Shown: piece by piece, positions 34,601-43,300 of the stretch
How positions within the stretch are numbered: the stretch's first letter is position 1
Layout of the letters: the number at the start of each line of letters is the position of its first letter
Source: Streptomyces griseus subsp. griseus
Lineage (GTDB): Bacteria > Actinomycetota > Actinomycetes > Streptomycetales > Streptomycetaceae
NCBI RefSeq assembly: GCF_000720255.1
Contig: NZ_JOJE01000004.1
Span: forward strand, 1 to 64,000
Length of the DNA stretch: 64,000 nucleotides
Reading direction: 5' to 3'
Translations under genes and position numbers: made by a program
Notes under the pieces: model-generated
Database searches by the model: none
The model's input: the letters and a program-made list of their open reading frames with translations, nothing else
What the model was told of the DNA's origin: nothing

Positions 34601-34662
34601 GGCACTCATCCTACGGAGGCGGCGCGCGGCAGGCGGCGGCCGCCGGATTCCGAACCCATGAA

Positions 34663-34684
34663 CACATGAATGAGTCTTCATGTG
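34663..34684. promoter_or_regulatory. ArsR-type operator, perfect 8-bp inverted repeat
   Basis: CACATGAA-TGAGTC-TTCATGTG lies between the ArsR gene and the P-type ATPase gene, 62 bp from the repressor start and 82 bp from the ATPase start. The 8-6-8 dyad is A+T-rich and resembles ATGAA...TTCAT operators of SmtB-family repressors. Likely derepressed by metal. Confidence 0.75.
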
Positions 34685-34766
34685 GTCCTGTACGGTGGAG
34701 GGAAGCGGTGCCGCCACTCCGGCTTGCCGCTGTTTCGTCGTGCCGTCGTGAAGGACTTCCGCTTCG

Positions 34767-36740
34767 ATGACTTCCACCCTCGTCCCGGCTCCTGACCGGC
34801 TCACGGCCCCGCGCGGTGGCGTTCCCCGGCGCCGTACGAGCGTCCTCGCGCTGCCCGAGGCGCGGTGGGCGGCCGCGGCCACCGTCCTCTTCCTGCTCGC
34901 GCTGCCGCTTCAGCTGGCCGGCGCCCCGGCCTGGACATGGGGCCCGCTGTACGCGCTGACCTACGCGGCCGGCGGCTGGGAGCCGGGCTGGGCGGGGCTT
35001 CAGGCGCTGCGGGAGAAAAGCCTCGACGTGGATCTGCTGATGGTCGTCGCCGCGCTCGGGGCCGCGGCGATCGGGCAGGTGATGGACGGCGCGCTGCTGA
35101 TCGTCATCTTCGCCACCTCGGGCGCGCTGGAGGCGCTGGCCACGGCCCGCACCGCCGACTCCGTGCGTGGGCTGCTGGACCTGGCGCCGGCCACGGCCAC
35201 CCGCGTCGACGGCCGCGGCGGCGAGGAGACGGTCGCCGTCGAGGAGTTGACGGTGGGGGACGTCATCCTCGTACGGCCCGGCGAGCGCGTCGGCGCCGAC
35301 GGACGAGTGCTGGACGGGGCGAGCGACGTCGATCAGGCGACCATCACCGGCGAGCCGCTGCCCGTGGCGAAGGAGCGGGGCGACGAGGTCTTCGCGGGCA
35401 CCCTCAACGGCACCGGCGCGCTGCGCGTCCGCGTCGGGCGTGACGCCTCGGACACGGTGATCGCCCGGATCGTGCGCATGGTGGAGGAGGCGTCCGAGAC
35501 CAAGGCGCCGACCCAGCTGTTCATCGAGAAGGTCGAACAGCGCTACTCGCTGGGCATGGTGGCCGCCACCCTCGCGCTGTTCCTCGTGCCGCTGGGCTTC
35601 GGCGCCCAGCTCACCGACTCGCTGCTGCGGGCCATGACCTTCATGATCGTGGCCTCGCCGTGCGCCGTGGTTCTGGCGACCATGCCGCCCCTGTTGTCGG
35701 CCGTCGCCAACGCCGGACGGCACGGGGTACTGGTCAAGTCGGCCGTGGTGATGGAGCGGCTCGGGCAGGTCGACATGGTGGCGTTCGACAAGACCGGCAC
35801 GCTGACCGAGGGCACCCCGCGGCTCACCGACGTCCGGCCGCTGAGCGGATCCGGCCTGGACGAGGGCGAGTTGCTGGCCCTCGCCGCGGCCGCGGAACAT
35901 CCGAGCGAGCATCCGCTGGCCCGGGCCGTCGTGGACGCCGCCCGTGAGCGGGCGATCGCACTTCAGGCGGCGGAGGACTTCGACTCCACCCCCGGCGTGG
36001 GCGTGACCGCAACCGTCGGGGGGTGCGTGGTCGCCGTCGGTGCCCCGGCCCGGCTGCTGAACGGCATGACCGACACCGACCGCGCGAATGTGTCGAGGGC
36101 GGCCGCCGATCTGGAGGACGGCGGACGGACCGCCGTACTGGTCACCGTGGACGGCACGCCGGTGGGAGTGCTCGGCATCGCTGACCAGCTGCGTCCGGGG
36201 ACCGGGGCCACGGTCGCCGCGCTGAAGTCCCTCACCGGAACCGCTCCCTTGCTGCTGACCGGGGACAACCCGCGCGCGGCTGCTCGTATCGGCGCCCAGG
36301 TCGGCATCGACGACGTGCGTGCCGGGCTGCTGCCGCAGCACAAGGTCGGGGCGGTAAGGGAGTTGGAGGCGGCGGGCCGCAAGGTGATGGTCGTCGGCGA
36401 CGGAGTCAACGACGCCCCGGCCCTCGCCGCCGCCCACACCGGCGTCGCCATGGGCCGAGCGGGATCCGACCTGGCTCTGGAGACCGCGGACGCGGTCGTG
36501 GTTCACGACGACCTGACCACTGTCCCCGCCGTGATCTCCCTGTCCCGGCGCGCCGGCGAACTGGTCGTGCAGAACGTGGTGATCGCCGGGGTCTTCATCG
36601 TGGGGTTGGTGGTCTGGGACCTGGCCGGTGACCTGCCGCTGCCTCTCGGTGTCGCGGGCCACGAAGGCTCCACCGTCGTCGTCGGCCTCAACGGTCTGCG
36701 GCTGCTGCGTGAGACCGCCTGGCGGCGGGCCGCCGGGTGA
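34767..36740 (+). CDS. P1B-4-type heavy-metal ATPase (CtpD-like exporter)
   Basis: 657-aa metal-transporting P-type ATPase. The intramembrane metal motif is SPC (297-299, in IVASPCAVVLA) rather than CPC. The last helix has HEGST (from residue 632, VAGHEGSTVVVGLNGLRLL). Both define subgroup P1B-4, which exports Co, Ni, Fe or Zn. Actuator TGE (194-196), phosphorylated Asp341 in DKTGTLTEG, and hinge GDGVNDAPAL are intact. There is no N-terminal metal-binding domain, normal for this subgroup. It is divergent from an NmtR/CzrA-type ArsR repressor, so exported metal and sensed metal should match. Start ATG 34767 lacks a strong ribosome-binding site. Confidence 0.9.
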   Translation: MTSTLVPAPDRLTAPRGGVPRRRTSVLALPEARWAAAATVLFLLALPLQLAGAPAWTWGPLYALTYAAGGWEPGWAGLQALREKSLDVDLLMVVAALGAAAIGQVMDGALLIVIFATSGALEALATARTADSVRGLLDLAPATATRVDGRGGEETVAVEELTVGDVILVRPGERVGADGRVLDGASDVDQATITGEPLPVAKERGDEVFAGTLNGTGALRVRVGRDASDTVIARIVRMVEEASETKAPTQLFIEKVEQRYSLGMVAATLALFLVPLGFGAQLTDSLLRAMTFMIVASPCAVVLATMPPLLSAVANAGRHGVLVKSAVVMERLGQVDMVAFDKTGTLTEGTPRLTDVRPLSGSGLDEGELLALAAAAEHPSEHPLARAVVDAARERAIALQAAEDFDSTPGVGVTATVGGCVVAVGAPARLLNGMTDTDRANVSRAAADLEDGGRTAVLVTVDGTPVGVLGIADQLRPGTGATVAALKSLTGTAPLLLTGDNPRAAARIGAQVGIDDVRAGLLPQHKVGAVRELEAAGRKVMVVGDGVNDAPALAAAHTGVAMGRAGSDLALETADAVVVHDDLTTVPAVISLSRRAGELVVQNVVIAGVFIVGLVVWDLAGDLPLPLGVAGHEGSTVVVGLNGLRLLRETAWRRAAG

Positions 36741-36768
36741 CCCTGCGCACCTCTCGGCCCGGCTCCGC

Positions 36769-36799
36769 TTGACCTTGACACGGTGACAGGGTCTTCGCT
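36769..36799 (+). promoter_or_regulatory. MerR-type promoter with overlong spacer and operator dyad
   Basis: TTGACC (36769-36774) is a good -35. TTCGCT (36794-36799) would be a weak -10 at 19 bp, the long spacing that MerR regulators correct by twisting DNA. Between them an imperfect dyad GACCTTGACAC...GTGACAGGGTC (36771-36793, 9 of 12 pairs) is the usual operator form. It precedes the HEAT gene and the MerR-HEAT gene. Confidence 0.6.
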
Positions 36800-36819
36800 G
36801 TGCCGAGGAGGTGGTCCTC

Positions 36820-37491
36820 ATGATCATGCCGGAAAAGGACAAGAACACGCTGCGAGCCCTTCAGGAGCTGGAGAACAACAGCTCTTCGGTACGGCTGCAG
36901 GCGGCGTTGGCGGTCGGCACGACCCCTGACCCGGGGTTCATCGGCAAGCTCGTCGAGCGGTGTGCGATCGAACCCGAGTTCTATGTGCGTGAGATGCTGA
37001 CCTGGGCGCTCACCCGTCACTCGGCATCGATGACGGTCCCGGTGCTGCTCGACGAAGTCCGCTCGGAGGGTGCGCAGGCACGGAGCCAGGCGTTGCACAC
37101 GCTGTCCAAGATCGGGGATCGGCAGGCGTGGCCGGCCATCACGCCGGCGCTGCTGTCCGACGCCGACGACGAGGTGGCCCGGAGTGCCTGGCGGGCAGCG
37201 GTCGTGCTCGTACCCGAAAACGAGAAGCGCGAGTTGGCCGTAGTGTTGGCGACACAGCTCGGGCGCGGCCAACGCGAGACGCAACTGAGCCTCAGCCGGG
37301 CGCTGATCGAGCTCGGGGAGGCGATGTTGCCGCCCGTGGGCGCAGCCAGGGCGGATCCCGACCCTCGCGTGCGCACGCACGCGATCGCCACGGAACGGCT
37401 GTGGCGCGACCCGGACGCCGGATTCGAGTTCGCGATCGAGGAGGCGAAGCGCACCGTAGCCCTCGGCGGGGCCGGCCAGGAGGGGCGGTAG
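36820..37491 (+). CDS. HEAT-repeat protein
   Basis: 223-aa soluble alpha-helical protein with about five HEAT-like repeats: NTLRALQELENNSSSVRLQA, FIGKLVERCAIEPEFYVREM, TVPVLLDEVRSEGAQARSQA, AWPAITPALLSDADDEVARS and LGRGQRETQLSLSRALIEL. No catalytic motif is seen. ATG 36820 is 8 nt after GAGGAGG; GTG 36811 and ATG 36826 are also possible. It is immediately followed, 3 bp on, by a MerR regulator that carries its own HEAT domain, and the two helical regions resemble each other. They may interact or bind the same ligand. Function unknown. Confidence 0.75.
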   Translation: MIMPEKDKNTLRALQELENNSSSVRLQAALAVGTTPDPGFIGKLVERCAIEPEFYVREMLTWALTRHSASMTVPVLLDEVRSEGAQARSQALHTLSKIGDRQAWPAITPALLSDADDEVARSAWRAAVVLVPENEKRELAVVLATQLGRGQRETQLSLSRALIELGEAMLPPVGAARADPDPRVRTHAIATERLWRDPDAGFEFAIEEAKRTVALGGAGQEGR

Positions 37492-37494
37492 GCA

Positions 37495-38532
37495 GTGTTG
37501 ATCGGTGATGTCGCGCGACGGTCCGGGGTCAGCGCCCGCATGCTCAGGCACTACGAATCGCTCGGTCTGGTGCGGCCGACGGGTCGTAGCGACTCCGGCT
37601 ATCGGGAGTACTCCAGCGAGAACATCCGGCGGATCTTCCACGTCGAGAGCCTGCGGTCACTGGGGCTGTCGCTGCGTGACGTCGGGCGCGCGCTCGACGA
37701 CCCGGGCTTCGCGCCCGCGGAGCTCGTCGACGACCTCATCCGCCAGACGCGAGAGCGGATCGCGGCTGAGACGGAGCTGCTCACGCGACTGCGCCGGATC
37801 GGTGTCGCGGAACCCGCCGGCTGGGAGGACGTCCTCCAGATCGTCGCGCTCCTGCAGGCGTTGGGGTCGAAGAGCGCGGGGGCACGGCAGCGCGCGGCGC
37901 TGTCCGCGGCGGAGGAGGTTCCCGTGCCGGTGGAAGCACTGGTCGAGGCCGTGCTGAACGAGTCGGATCCGAACGTCGCCGGAGCCCTTCGCTGGGCCCT
38001 CGCGCAATCGGGCGAGGACGTTTCGGCGCTGTTGGCGAAGGGACTCGGCTCATCCGTGGCCGAGGTGCGCAAACGTGCCGTCCAGTCCATCGCCGAGATT
38101 CCGCACGATGCGGCGACCGCACTGCTGCGGGACGCCCTCACGAACCCCGACACCGTGGTGCGCGGGTACGCGGCTCTGGCGCTCGGGACACGTGGAGTCG
38201 CCGACGCGGTCCCGACGCTCATCGACATGATCGTCGAAGGGAGGAACGACACCGACGCGGCCGACGCGCTGAGCACGCTGGCGGGAGATCCCGCGTTGGG
38301 GGAGCGCATCGCCACCGGGCTCGTCGACTGCCTCGACCGCGGCACCGTCGGACCGCCCGCACGTCGACGGCTGACTCAGGCGCTCGCGGACGTCCCGGGT
38401 GTCACGACGTCCCGCGCCCTCGCGCAGCTGTCACATGACGAAGACCGTGCCGTTGCGCTCACGGCGACGTACATTCTCAAGCTGCGCGACGGAACCCAGC
38501 GAGTGGCCGACGCTTCGGGGCGCCTCTGGTGA
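37495..38532 (+). CDS. MerR-family regulator fused to a HEAT-repeat domain
   Basis: 345 aa. The MerR winged helix-turn-helix is clear at the start: IGDVARRSGVSARMLRHYES, GLVRPTGRSDSGYREYSSEN, SLRSLGLSLRDVGRALDDPG, then the dimerisation coiled-coil (DLIRQTRERIAAETELLTRL). After residue 110 a second domain has HEAT repeats (ALRWALAQSGEDVSALLAKG, VRKRAVQSIAEIPHDAATAL, VRGYAALALGTRGVADAVPT, AADALSTLAGDPALGERIAT). The effector is therefore likely a peptide or protein bound on the HEAT scaffold, not a small metal site; the Cys residues of metal-sensing MerR proteins are absent. TTG or GTG near 37495 starts the frame. Probable autoregulator through the promoter at 36769. Confidence 0.85.
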   Translation: MLIGDVARRSGVSARMLRHYESLGLVRPTGRSDSGYREYSSENIRRIFHVESLRSLGLSLRDVGRALDDPGFAPAELVDDLIRQTRERIAAETELLTRLRRIGVAEPAGWEDVLQIVALLQALGSKSAGARQRAALSAAEEVPVPVEALVEAVLNESDPNVAGALRWALAQSGEDVSALLAKGLGSSVAEVRKRAVQSIAEIPHDAATALLRDALTNPDTVVRGYAALALGTRGVADAVPTLIDMIVEGRNDTDAADALSTLAGDPALGERIATGLVDCLDRGTVGPPARRRLTQALADVPGVTTSRALAQLSHDEDRAVALTATYILKLRDGTQRVADASGRLW

Positions 38533-38539
38533 CCCGTCT

Positions 38540-38559
38540 GACCTGCTGATTGTCAGGTC
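38540..38559 (+). terminator. weak hairpin after the MerR-HEAT gene
   Basis: GACCTG and CAGGTC arms around CTGATTGT, 8 bp after the stop. Short stem, so termination is only tentative; the following AT-rich stretch (38560-38590) may instead be promoter sequence of the lipoprotein, with a possible -35 TTGACT at 38570. Confidence 0.4.
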
Positions 38560-38631
38560 CCATAACAGCTTGACTTTACCTTACCTTTGCGATTTGCTGC
38601 GGATCCGACCTGCACGATCCGGGGGGATCCC

Positions 38632-39042
38632 ATGAAGCGCACCATCCGCGCCGCTGTCTGTTCCGTCGTCGTCGTCGGTCTCGCGTTCGGCGTCAGTGCC
38701 TGTTCCGAAGCGGTCGACCAGGTCGACAAGGCGGTGGACGAGACGTATGAGGTCACTTACGAGGTCACGGGGACGAGCGTCGACTCGATCGAGTTCCACG
38801 GCGGCGGGGGCACGGCGATGAAGCCGAAGATCGAGTCGGTGTCGAAGCCCAAGCTGCCCTGGACGAAGACGGTCACGCTGCGCGGCATCATGCCCGCGGC
38901 GGTCATGCCGGTCGCCGCGGACCCCGAAGGCGCCCACATCACCTGCAAGATCACCCACAAGGGCAAGGTGATCGACGAACAGACCGCAAAGGGCCTGGTG
39001 GCCGCCGGCGGCTGCACGGCGGAGTCCCCGGTCACGGGGTGA
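38632..39042 (+). CDS. MmpS-like small secreted lipoprotein
   Basis: 136 aa. A signal peptide ends in the lipobox GVSACS, so the protein should be lipid-anchored at Cys24. The mature part has YEVTYEVTGTSVDSIEFHGG, LPWTKTVTLRGIMPAAVMPV and ITCKITHKGKVIDEQTAKGL, in the order seen in actinobacterial MmpS-family and similar immunoglobulin-fold lipoproteins. Two Cys (ITCK and GGCT) could form a disulfide. ATG 38632 follows GGGGGGATCC. In mycobacteria MmpS proteins work with MmpL exporters; no MmpL is next to this one, so its partner and function are unknown. Confidence 0.65.
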   Translation: MKRTIRAAVCSVVVVGLAFGVSACSEAVDQVDKAVDETYEVTYEVTGTSVDSIEFHGGGGTAMKPKIESVSKPKLPWTKTVTLRGIMPAAVMPVAADPEGAHITCKITHKGKVIDEQTAKGLVAAGGCTAESPVTG

Positions 39043-39072
39043 CCCCCTGGGGTCGATCACAGAACGCCCCCG

Positions 39073-39100
39073 GGGCGGAGGCGGGATCGCCCCGCCCCTT
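39073..39100 (+). terminator. candidate terminator after the lipoprotein gene
   Basis: GGGGCGGaGGCG and CGCCCCGCCCC pair with one bulge, followed by TTCT, 30 bp after the lipoprotein stop. Confidence 0.5.
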
Positions 39101-39138
39101 CTCGTCACCGGCCCCGCAGGCCGAGCCGGACGGGGCGG

Positions 39139-39480
39139 ATGACCGTGCGGTGGTGGGTCAGCCGCCGCGGACCGGAGCCGGCGCCCGGCCTGACCTGGCT
39201 CCAGGCTGACCCGGCCGAGCCCGCCACGCCGCACCGGATCCTCGACGACGTCACCGCCCCGGACGCGGTCGTGCACGCCGACGGAGGCCAACGCGCAGCG
39301 CCACTCGGCGAGTTGTCCGTCGACGACGGTGAACTGATGTCGCGGGTGCGCGTCCGGGCCACCACGGCCCTCGTCGACACACTCGCCGAGGCGGCCGCAC
39401 TCACACGCTGTCACGCGCGTCAGCAGTTCGAACCCAGGCCGCGCCTGCACGCCACCGGTCAGCAGCTCGTCCGGTGTGCC
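39139..39480 (+). pseudogene. probable remnant of a short-chain dehydrogenase/epimerase-like gene
   Basis: The 39139-39504 frame reads VSRRGPEPAPGLTWLQADPA, DAVVHADGG and ATTALVDTLAEAAALTRC, which recall the middle of NAD-dependent epimerase/atypical SDR proteins (new strand after Rossmann, LxxDL, DxVVHxAG, helix ALVDALAEA). The glycine-rich dinucleotide motif and the YxxxK active site are absent. The frame runs into the end of the convergent MATE gene. I read this as an eroded fragment, with low confidence; it may also be non-coding. Confidence 0.35.
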
Positions 39481-39486
39481 GGGGCC

Positions 39487-40887
39487 TCATGGGGAAACGG
39501 GTGACACCCGTGACACGGCGGGCAGGCGGCCGACGCCGCGGTTGAAGCGGCGGAGCAGGAGTACGGCGGTGGTGGCGAGCCCGGTGACAAGGCCCAGCCA
39601 GATGCCGACGGTGTCCCAGCCGGCGGCGAACCCCAGGAGTGCGGCGGCGGGGAGGCCGACGAGCCAGTAGCCGACGAGGGTGACGCGGAAGCCGCCCTTG
39701 GTGTCGTCGAGTCCGCGCAGCAGGCCGACGCCGATGTTCTGGGCACAGTCGAAGAACTGGAGCACGGCGGCGACGATCAGGAGCTTGGAGGCGGTGTCGG
39801 CCGCGGACCGGTCGTCACTGTCGAAGAACGGGGCGAGCACGAGACGGGGCACGCTCACATACGCCAGAGCGACGACCGCCATCACCGCCGCGGCGAAGGC
39901 CAGCGCCGTCGTCTTCAGCCGCTGGGCGGCCGCCGTGTTGCCGAGGGCGAGTTCGCGGCTGACCCCCAGGGACGCGGCGTGGGAGAGGCCGACGGCGATC
40001 TGGAAGACGATGTAGACGAGTTGGTTGACGGCCGTGTGCGCGGCCAGTGCGGCCGTGCCGAAGCTGCCGACGAGCAGGGCGACGACGGAGAAGAAGCCCG
40101 CCTCGGAGCCGTAGGTCGCGGCGATCGGTGCGCCGAGCCCGAACAGGCGGCGCAAGGTCGCGAGACGGGTCTGCCAGATCCGCAAGGAGAGAAGCGGACC
40201 GAGGCGGGGGTCGCGGCGGGCGGAGACGTACAGGGCCAGGAACGACAGCGCGTACACCGAGGTCGTGGCGAGGCCGATACCCGGGAGCCCCAGCTTCGGC
40301 AGGCCCCAGGTGCCATGGATGAAAACCCAGTTGAGGCCCGCGTTGACGGCGATCGAGGCGATGGTGATGCGCAGCAGGGCCTGGGGGCGGCGCATGCCGA
40401 CGGTGAACTGGCGGATCGCCTGGAACCAGAGACAGGGCACCAGGCCGGGTGCCATCGCGTACAGCACCGGTTTGGCCGCGTCGACCACGTCCGGGTCCTG
40501 GCCGAGCCATACGACGGCGTACCCGATGAGCACCATCAGCACAGCGCCCGCGACACCCGCCAGCGTGGACAGCAGCAGGCTCGCCCGGACCAGGTCGCGG
40601 ATGTCGTCGTGCGCCGCTTCCGTGTCCTCCCCGTTCTCCGCGCGGGCGTCGGCTGCCGCGACCTGGTTCCCGACCGCGGTGACCAGTCCTACGCCCATGG
40701 TGCGCAACTGGTTGAAGATCACCATCGCGAGGCCACCGGCCGCCAGGGCCTCGGTGCCGATGAGGCCCATCATGATGGTGTCGGTGGTGGTGAGCGCGAC
40801 CTGCGCCAGCTGGGTGAGCGCGAGCGGGACGGCGAGCGTGGCGAGGGCACGGCCGTCGGTGAGCAGGCGGGCGAGGGCGGGCGGCAT
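39487..40887 (-). CDS. MATE-family efflux transporter of the siderophore-like cluster
   Basis: 466-aa multidrug and toxic compound extrusion transporter, twelve helices, from ALATLAVPLALTQLAQVALT to LRRFNRGVGRL. Two homologous six-helix halves are visible, each with a conserved first helix (LPLALTQL-like, and FGLGAPIAATYGSEAGF). The MATE signature GxxxxTAVGNQVAAADAR appears in helix 2. ATG 40887 overlaps the stop of the cysteine-synthase-like gene (ATGA) and has AGGA 9 nt upstream; ATG 40896 is the alternative. It is the last gene of the iron-box-controlled operon, so it probably exports the product made by the four upstream enzymes. Confidence 0.87.
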   Translation of the reverse strand: MPPALARLLTDGRALATLAVPLALTQLAQVALTTTDTIMMGLIGTEALAAGGLAMVIFNQLRTMGVGLVTAVGNQVAAADARAENGEDTEAAHDDIRDLVRASLLLSTLAGVAGAVLMVLIGYAVVWLGQDPDVVDAAKPVLYAMAPGLVPCLWFQAIRQFTVGMRRPQALLRITIASIAVNAGLNWVFIHGTWGLPKLGLPGIGLATTSVYALSFLALYVSARRDPRLGPLLSLRIWQTRLATLRRLFGLGAPIAATYGSEAGFFSVVALLVGSFGTAALAAHTAVNQLVYIVFQIAVGLSHAASLGVSRELALGNTAAAQRLKTTALAFAAAVMAVVALAYVSVPRLVLAPFFDSDDRSAADTASKLLIVAAVLQFFDCAQNIGVGLLRGLDDTKGGFRVTLVGYWLVGLPAAALLGFAAGWDTVGIWLGLVTGLATTAVLLLRRFNRGVGRLPAVSRVSPVSP

Positions 40888-41942
40888 CAGGTCCATTCCT
40901 GGGGGGTGTCCGGCGTGGGGCGGCGCAGCTTGGCCAGCAACTCCGCCACTTCACACTCCACTTGAGGGGAGAGCAGGTCGCGGGCAGCCATCCAGTCGTC
41001 GTCGAAGACGGTGTCCATGTACTTCTCCCCGCCGTCGTTGACCAGCGCGACCATAACGGCTCCGGGAGCCGGCGCGGACATCCGGGTCAAGGCCTCGTAC
41101 ACCACCCCGCCCGCCGAGCCGCCGATCAGCAGGCCCGTGTGCCGGGCGACGACGCGGGCGGTGGCGAACGCCTCGACGTCGCCCACCTTCGCGCCCTCGT
41201 CGAGCAGGTCGTAGTCGACCATCGCCCCGATCGTGGCGCCCTCGGGGGTGCCGGTGCCCGATTGGTAGTAGTCGTGGGCGGGCGGCCCGAAGGCGATGGA
41301 GCCCTTGGGTTCCACCCCGACGATCCGCACGCCGGGTACGGTCTCGCGCAGGACCTTTCCGGTCCCGAACAGCCCGCCGCCCGTGCCGACCGCGCCGATG
41401 AGGACGTCGATACGACCGCCCAGGGCGGCGTCGAGTTCGCGGGCCACCGGGTGGTAACCGGCCCCGTTGGCCGGGTTGTTGTGCTGCTCGGTGAAGTACG
41501 CGTTGTCGGACTCCGCGGCCAGCTTCTCCGCGAACTCCTCGCGGGCGGCGGTGGCCAGCTCCTCGTCGCCGTCGTCCGCGACGTAGACCAGTTCCGCGCC
41601 GAGCGCCTTCATGGCGCGCAGCTTGTCCACGGCGGCGTGATGGTCGACGACCGCGGTGAAGGTGTAGCCGCGCTCCGCGGCGACGACGGCGAGGCCCAGG
41701 CCGGTGTTGCCGGAGGTCGACTCGATGATCCGGCCGCCGGGGCGCAGCAGCCCGCGGTCCTCGGCGTCGACGACCATCTGCCGGGCCATGCGGATCTTGG
41801 CGGTCCCGGTCGGGTTGTACTGCTCCAGCTTCAGCAGCAGCCGGCTGCCGTTCTCCCTGCGGCACAACTCGAACAGCGGGGTCGCGCCCACGAGTTCGGA
41901 GACCCGGCGCACGATGGGCGGCCGGTGGAGGGGGTCGTCCAT
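40887..41942 (-). CDS. cysteine-synthase-like PLP enzyme (SbnA-type diamine-bond-forming)
   Basis: 351-aa fold-type II PLP enzyme. The PLP lysine is Lys49 in QYNPTGTAKIRMA, with the usual following Asp-Arg replaced by Ile-Arg. STSGNTGLGLAVVAAERGY binds the substrate carboxylate and GAVGTGGGLFGTGKVL the PLP phosphate. In siderophore clusters this family (SbnA) eliminates phosphate from O-phospho-L-serine and adds an amino acid amine to the aminoacrylate, giving an N-(2-amino-2-carboxyethyl) amino acid. Neighbouring OCD-like and decarboxylase genes support that role over primary cysteine synthesis. ATG 41942 follows TAGGAG. The acceptor amino acid (Glu in SbnA; Asp in ethylenediamine-type metallophores) cannot be read from the sequence. 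Confidence 0.85.
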   Translation of the reverse strand: MDDPLHRPPIVRRVSELVGATPLFELCRRENGSRLLLKLEQYNPTGTAKIRMARQMVVDAEDRGLLRPGGRIIESTSGNTGLGLAVVAAERGYTFTAVVDHHAAVDKLRAMKALGAELVYVADDGDEELATAAREEFAEKLAAESDNAYFTEQHNNPANGAGYHPVARELDAALGGRIDVLIGAVGTGGGLFGTGKVLRETVPGVRIVGVEPKGSIAFGPPAHDYYQSGTGTPEGATIGAMVDYDLLDEGAKVGDVEAFATARVVARHTGLLIGGSAGGVVYEALTRMSAPAPGAVMVALVNDGGEKYMDTVFDDDWMAARDLLSPQVECEVAELLAKLRRPTPDTPQEWT

Positions 41943-41950
41943 GAAGGCTC

Positions 41951-43300
41951 CTAGAAGTGGCGGCGGTCCAGCCGCCAGCGGAATCGGTCGGCGGGGCGGT
42001 CGACGACGACCTTCGGTGGCAGTGGAAGATCGTGGAACGGCGACTCGTTGGAGTCCATCTGGTAGCCGGCCGTGTTGGCATAGACCAGCAGGTCACCGAC
42101 GGCCGGCCGGACCGGGAAGGGGATCTTGCGCCAGGTCAGCATGTCCGACTCGAGGCAGGTGGCGGCGCCCACGCTCGCCGGGTAGGGGCCCGCGTCGGCG
42201 ATGTCCTGTCGTTCGGCCGGCACGAGCACCGGGTCGGGCAGGAACTCGCTCTCGAACCACTGCTCTGACAGGCTCAGGCTGCTGCCGTCCACGGTGAGGA
42301 TCGCGTAGCCGTCGCGCTCCTTGACGCCCCGCACCCGGAAGACGGTGAACCCGGCCCGGTCCAGCAGGGCGCGTCCGGGTTCGACGAGGAGCGTGATCCC
42401 GGCGGCCCGCACCAGGCCGGCCAACGTGGTGTCCTCGCCCACGGGCGTCGAGGCCAGCAGCGCGCGCAGCCCGTCGGCTCCTGCGACGGGGGAGTGATAG
42501 GGGTAGAAGCCGGAGAAGGTCTTGTCGGCGTGGAAGTGCTCGGGCCGAAGGCTCTTGTTGAACTGCCGCCAGTCGTCCTCACCCACGTAGTCCACGGCGA
42601 AGCCGCCGCCGACACTGATCCGGTCCGCGCGGAGTCCCGACTCCCGGGCGCGCAGGCACAGTCGTACCAATTCGCCAGCGAGGTCGGCCCGTTGACGGAT
42701 GTCGTAGCCGGACAGATGAAAGCTGAACCCCTCCACGTCGACCGATGCGTCCGACGCGCAACGGTGCAGAGCGGCGGCCATCTCGTCGGCGTCGAGCCCG
42801 AAGCGGCTGCCGGGCTGCTCGGGCGGGAGCCGACGGAGCAGCACCCGTGCCCTTCGTTCGACTTCGGTCGCGAGAGCGAGGAGCCGGTCCAGTTCGTCGA
42901 GGGCGTCGACAGCGACGAGCGCGCCCTGGAGCACGGCCACCCGCAGGAGTTCGTCCGCCTTGGCTGGGCCGGTCACCACGAGGTCCTCGCCCCGTACGCC
43001 GGAGGCGAGCGCCTCGCGCAGCTCGCCGTGGCTCGCCACGTCCACGCCCAGACCCGCGACGGCCGCCCGCTCGACGTAGACGGCCGCCTTGTTGGCCTTC
43101 TTGGCGTAGTAGACCCGGCCGTCGACGCCCGCGTCGGTGAACGCCCGTCGAAAGGCCGCGGCGTTGGAGTCGAAGAGTTCCGGAAGCAGCACGTGGTAGG
43201 GGCCGCCGAGGCCATGGCCGAGCTCGTGCAGGAGCGGATCGGCCAGGAGTGAGCGCAGCTGTGGGCCGGCGTGGGCCGGAAGCGGGGCGGTCACCTCCAC
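41951..43300 (-). CDS. type III PLP-dependent decarboxylase (SbnH/LysA-like)
   Basis: 449-aa alanine-racemase-fold decarboxylase of the diaminopimelate/ornithine decarboxylase group. The PLP lysine is Lys68 in VYYAKKANKA. SVGGGFAVDY and LLVEPGRALLDRAG are the phosphate-binding and Glu motifs, and AATCLESDML near the end has the conserved Cys-x-Ser/Asp active-site loop. In the staphyloferrin B cluster the homologue SbnH decarboxylates a diaminopropionate-derived intermediate. Here it would convert the diaminopropionate end of the SbnA-type product into an ethylenediamine unit (inference). GTG 43300 overlaps the OCD-like gene by 10 bp. A biosynthetic LysA role is unlikely in this operon. Confidence 0.83.
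   Translation of the reverse strand: MEVTAPLPAHAGPQLRSLLADPLLHELGHGLGGPYHVLLPELFDSNAAAFRRAFTDAGVDGRVYYAKKANKAAVYVERAAVAGLGVDVASHGELREALASGVRGEDLVVTGPAKADELLRVAVLQGALVAVDALDELDRLLALATEVERRARVLLRRLPPEQPGSRFGLDADEMAAALHRCASDASVDVEGFSFHLSGYDIRQRADLAGELVRLCLRARESGLRADRISVGGGFAVDYVGEDDWRQFNKSLRPEHFHADKTFSGFYPYHSPVAGADGLRALLASTPVGEDTTLAGLVRAAGITLLVEPGRALLDRAGFTVFRVRGVKERDGYAILTVDGSSLSLSEQWFESEFLPDPVLVPAERQDIADAGPYPASVGAATCLESDMLTWRKIPFPVRPAVGDLLVYANTAGYQMDSNESPFHDLPLPPKVVVDRPADRFRWRLDRRHF

Noticed and set aside
40887..43300. Primary lysine/cysteine biosynthesis genes (lysA, cysK)
   Set aside because: Context with OCD-like and dioxygenase genes, iron boxes and coupling to an exporter argues for a secondary pathway.
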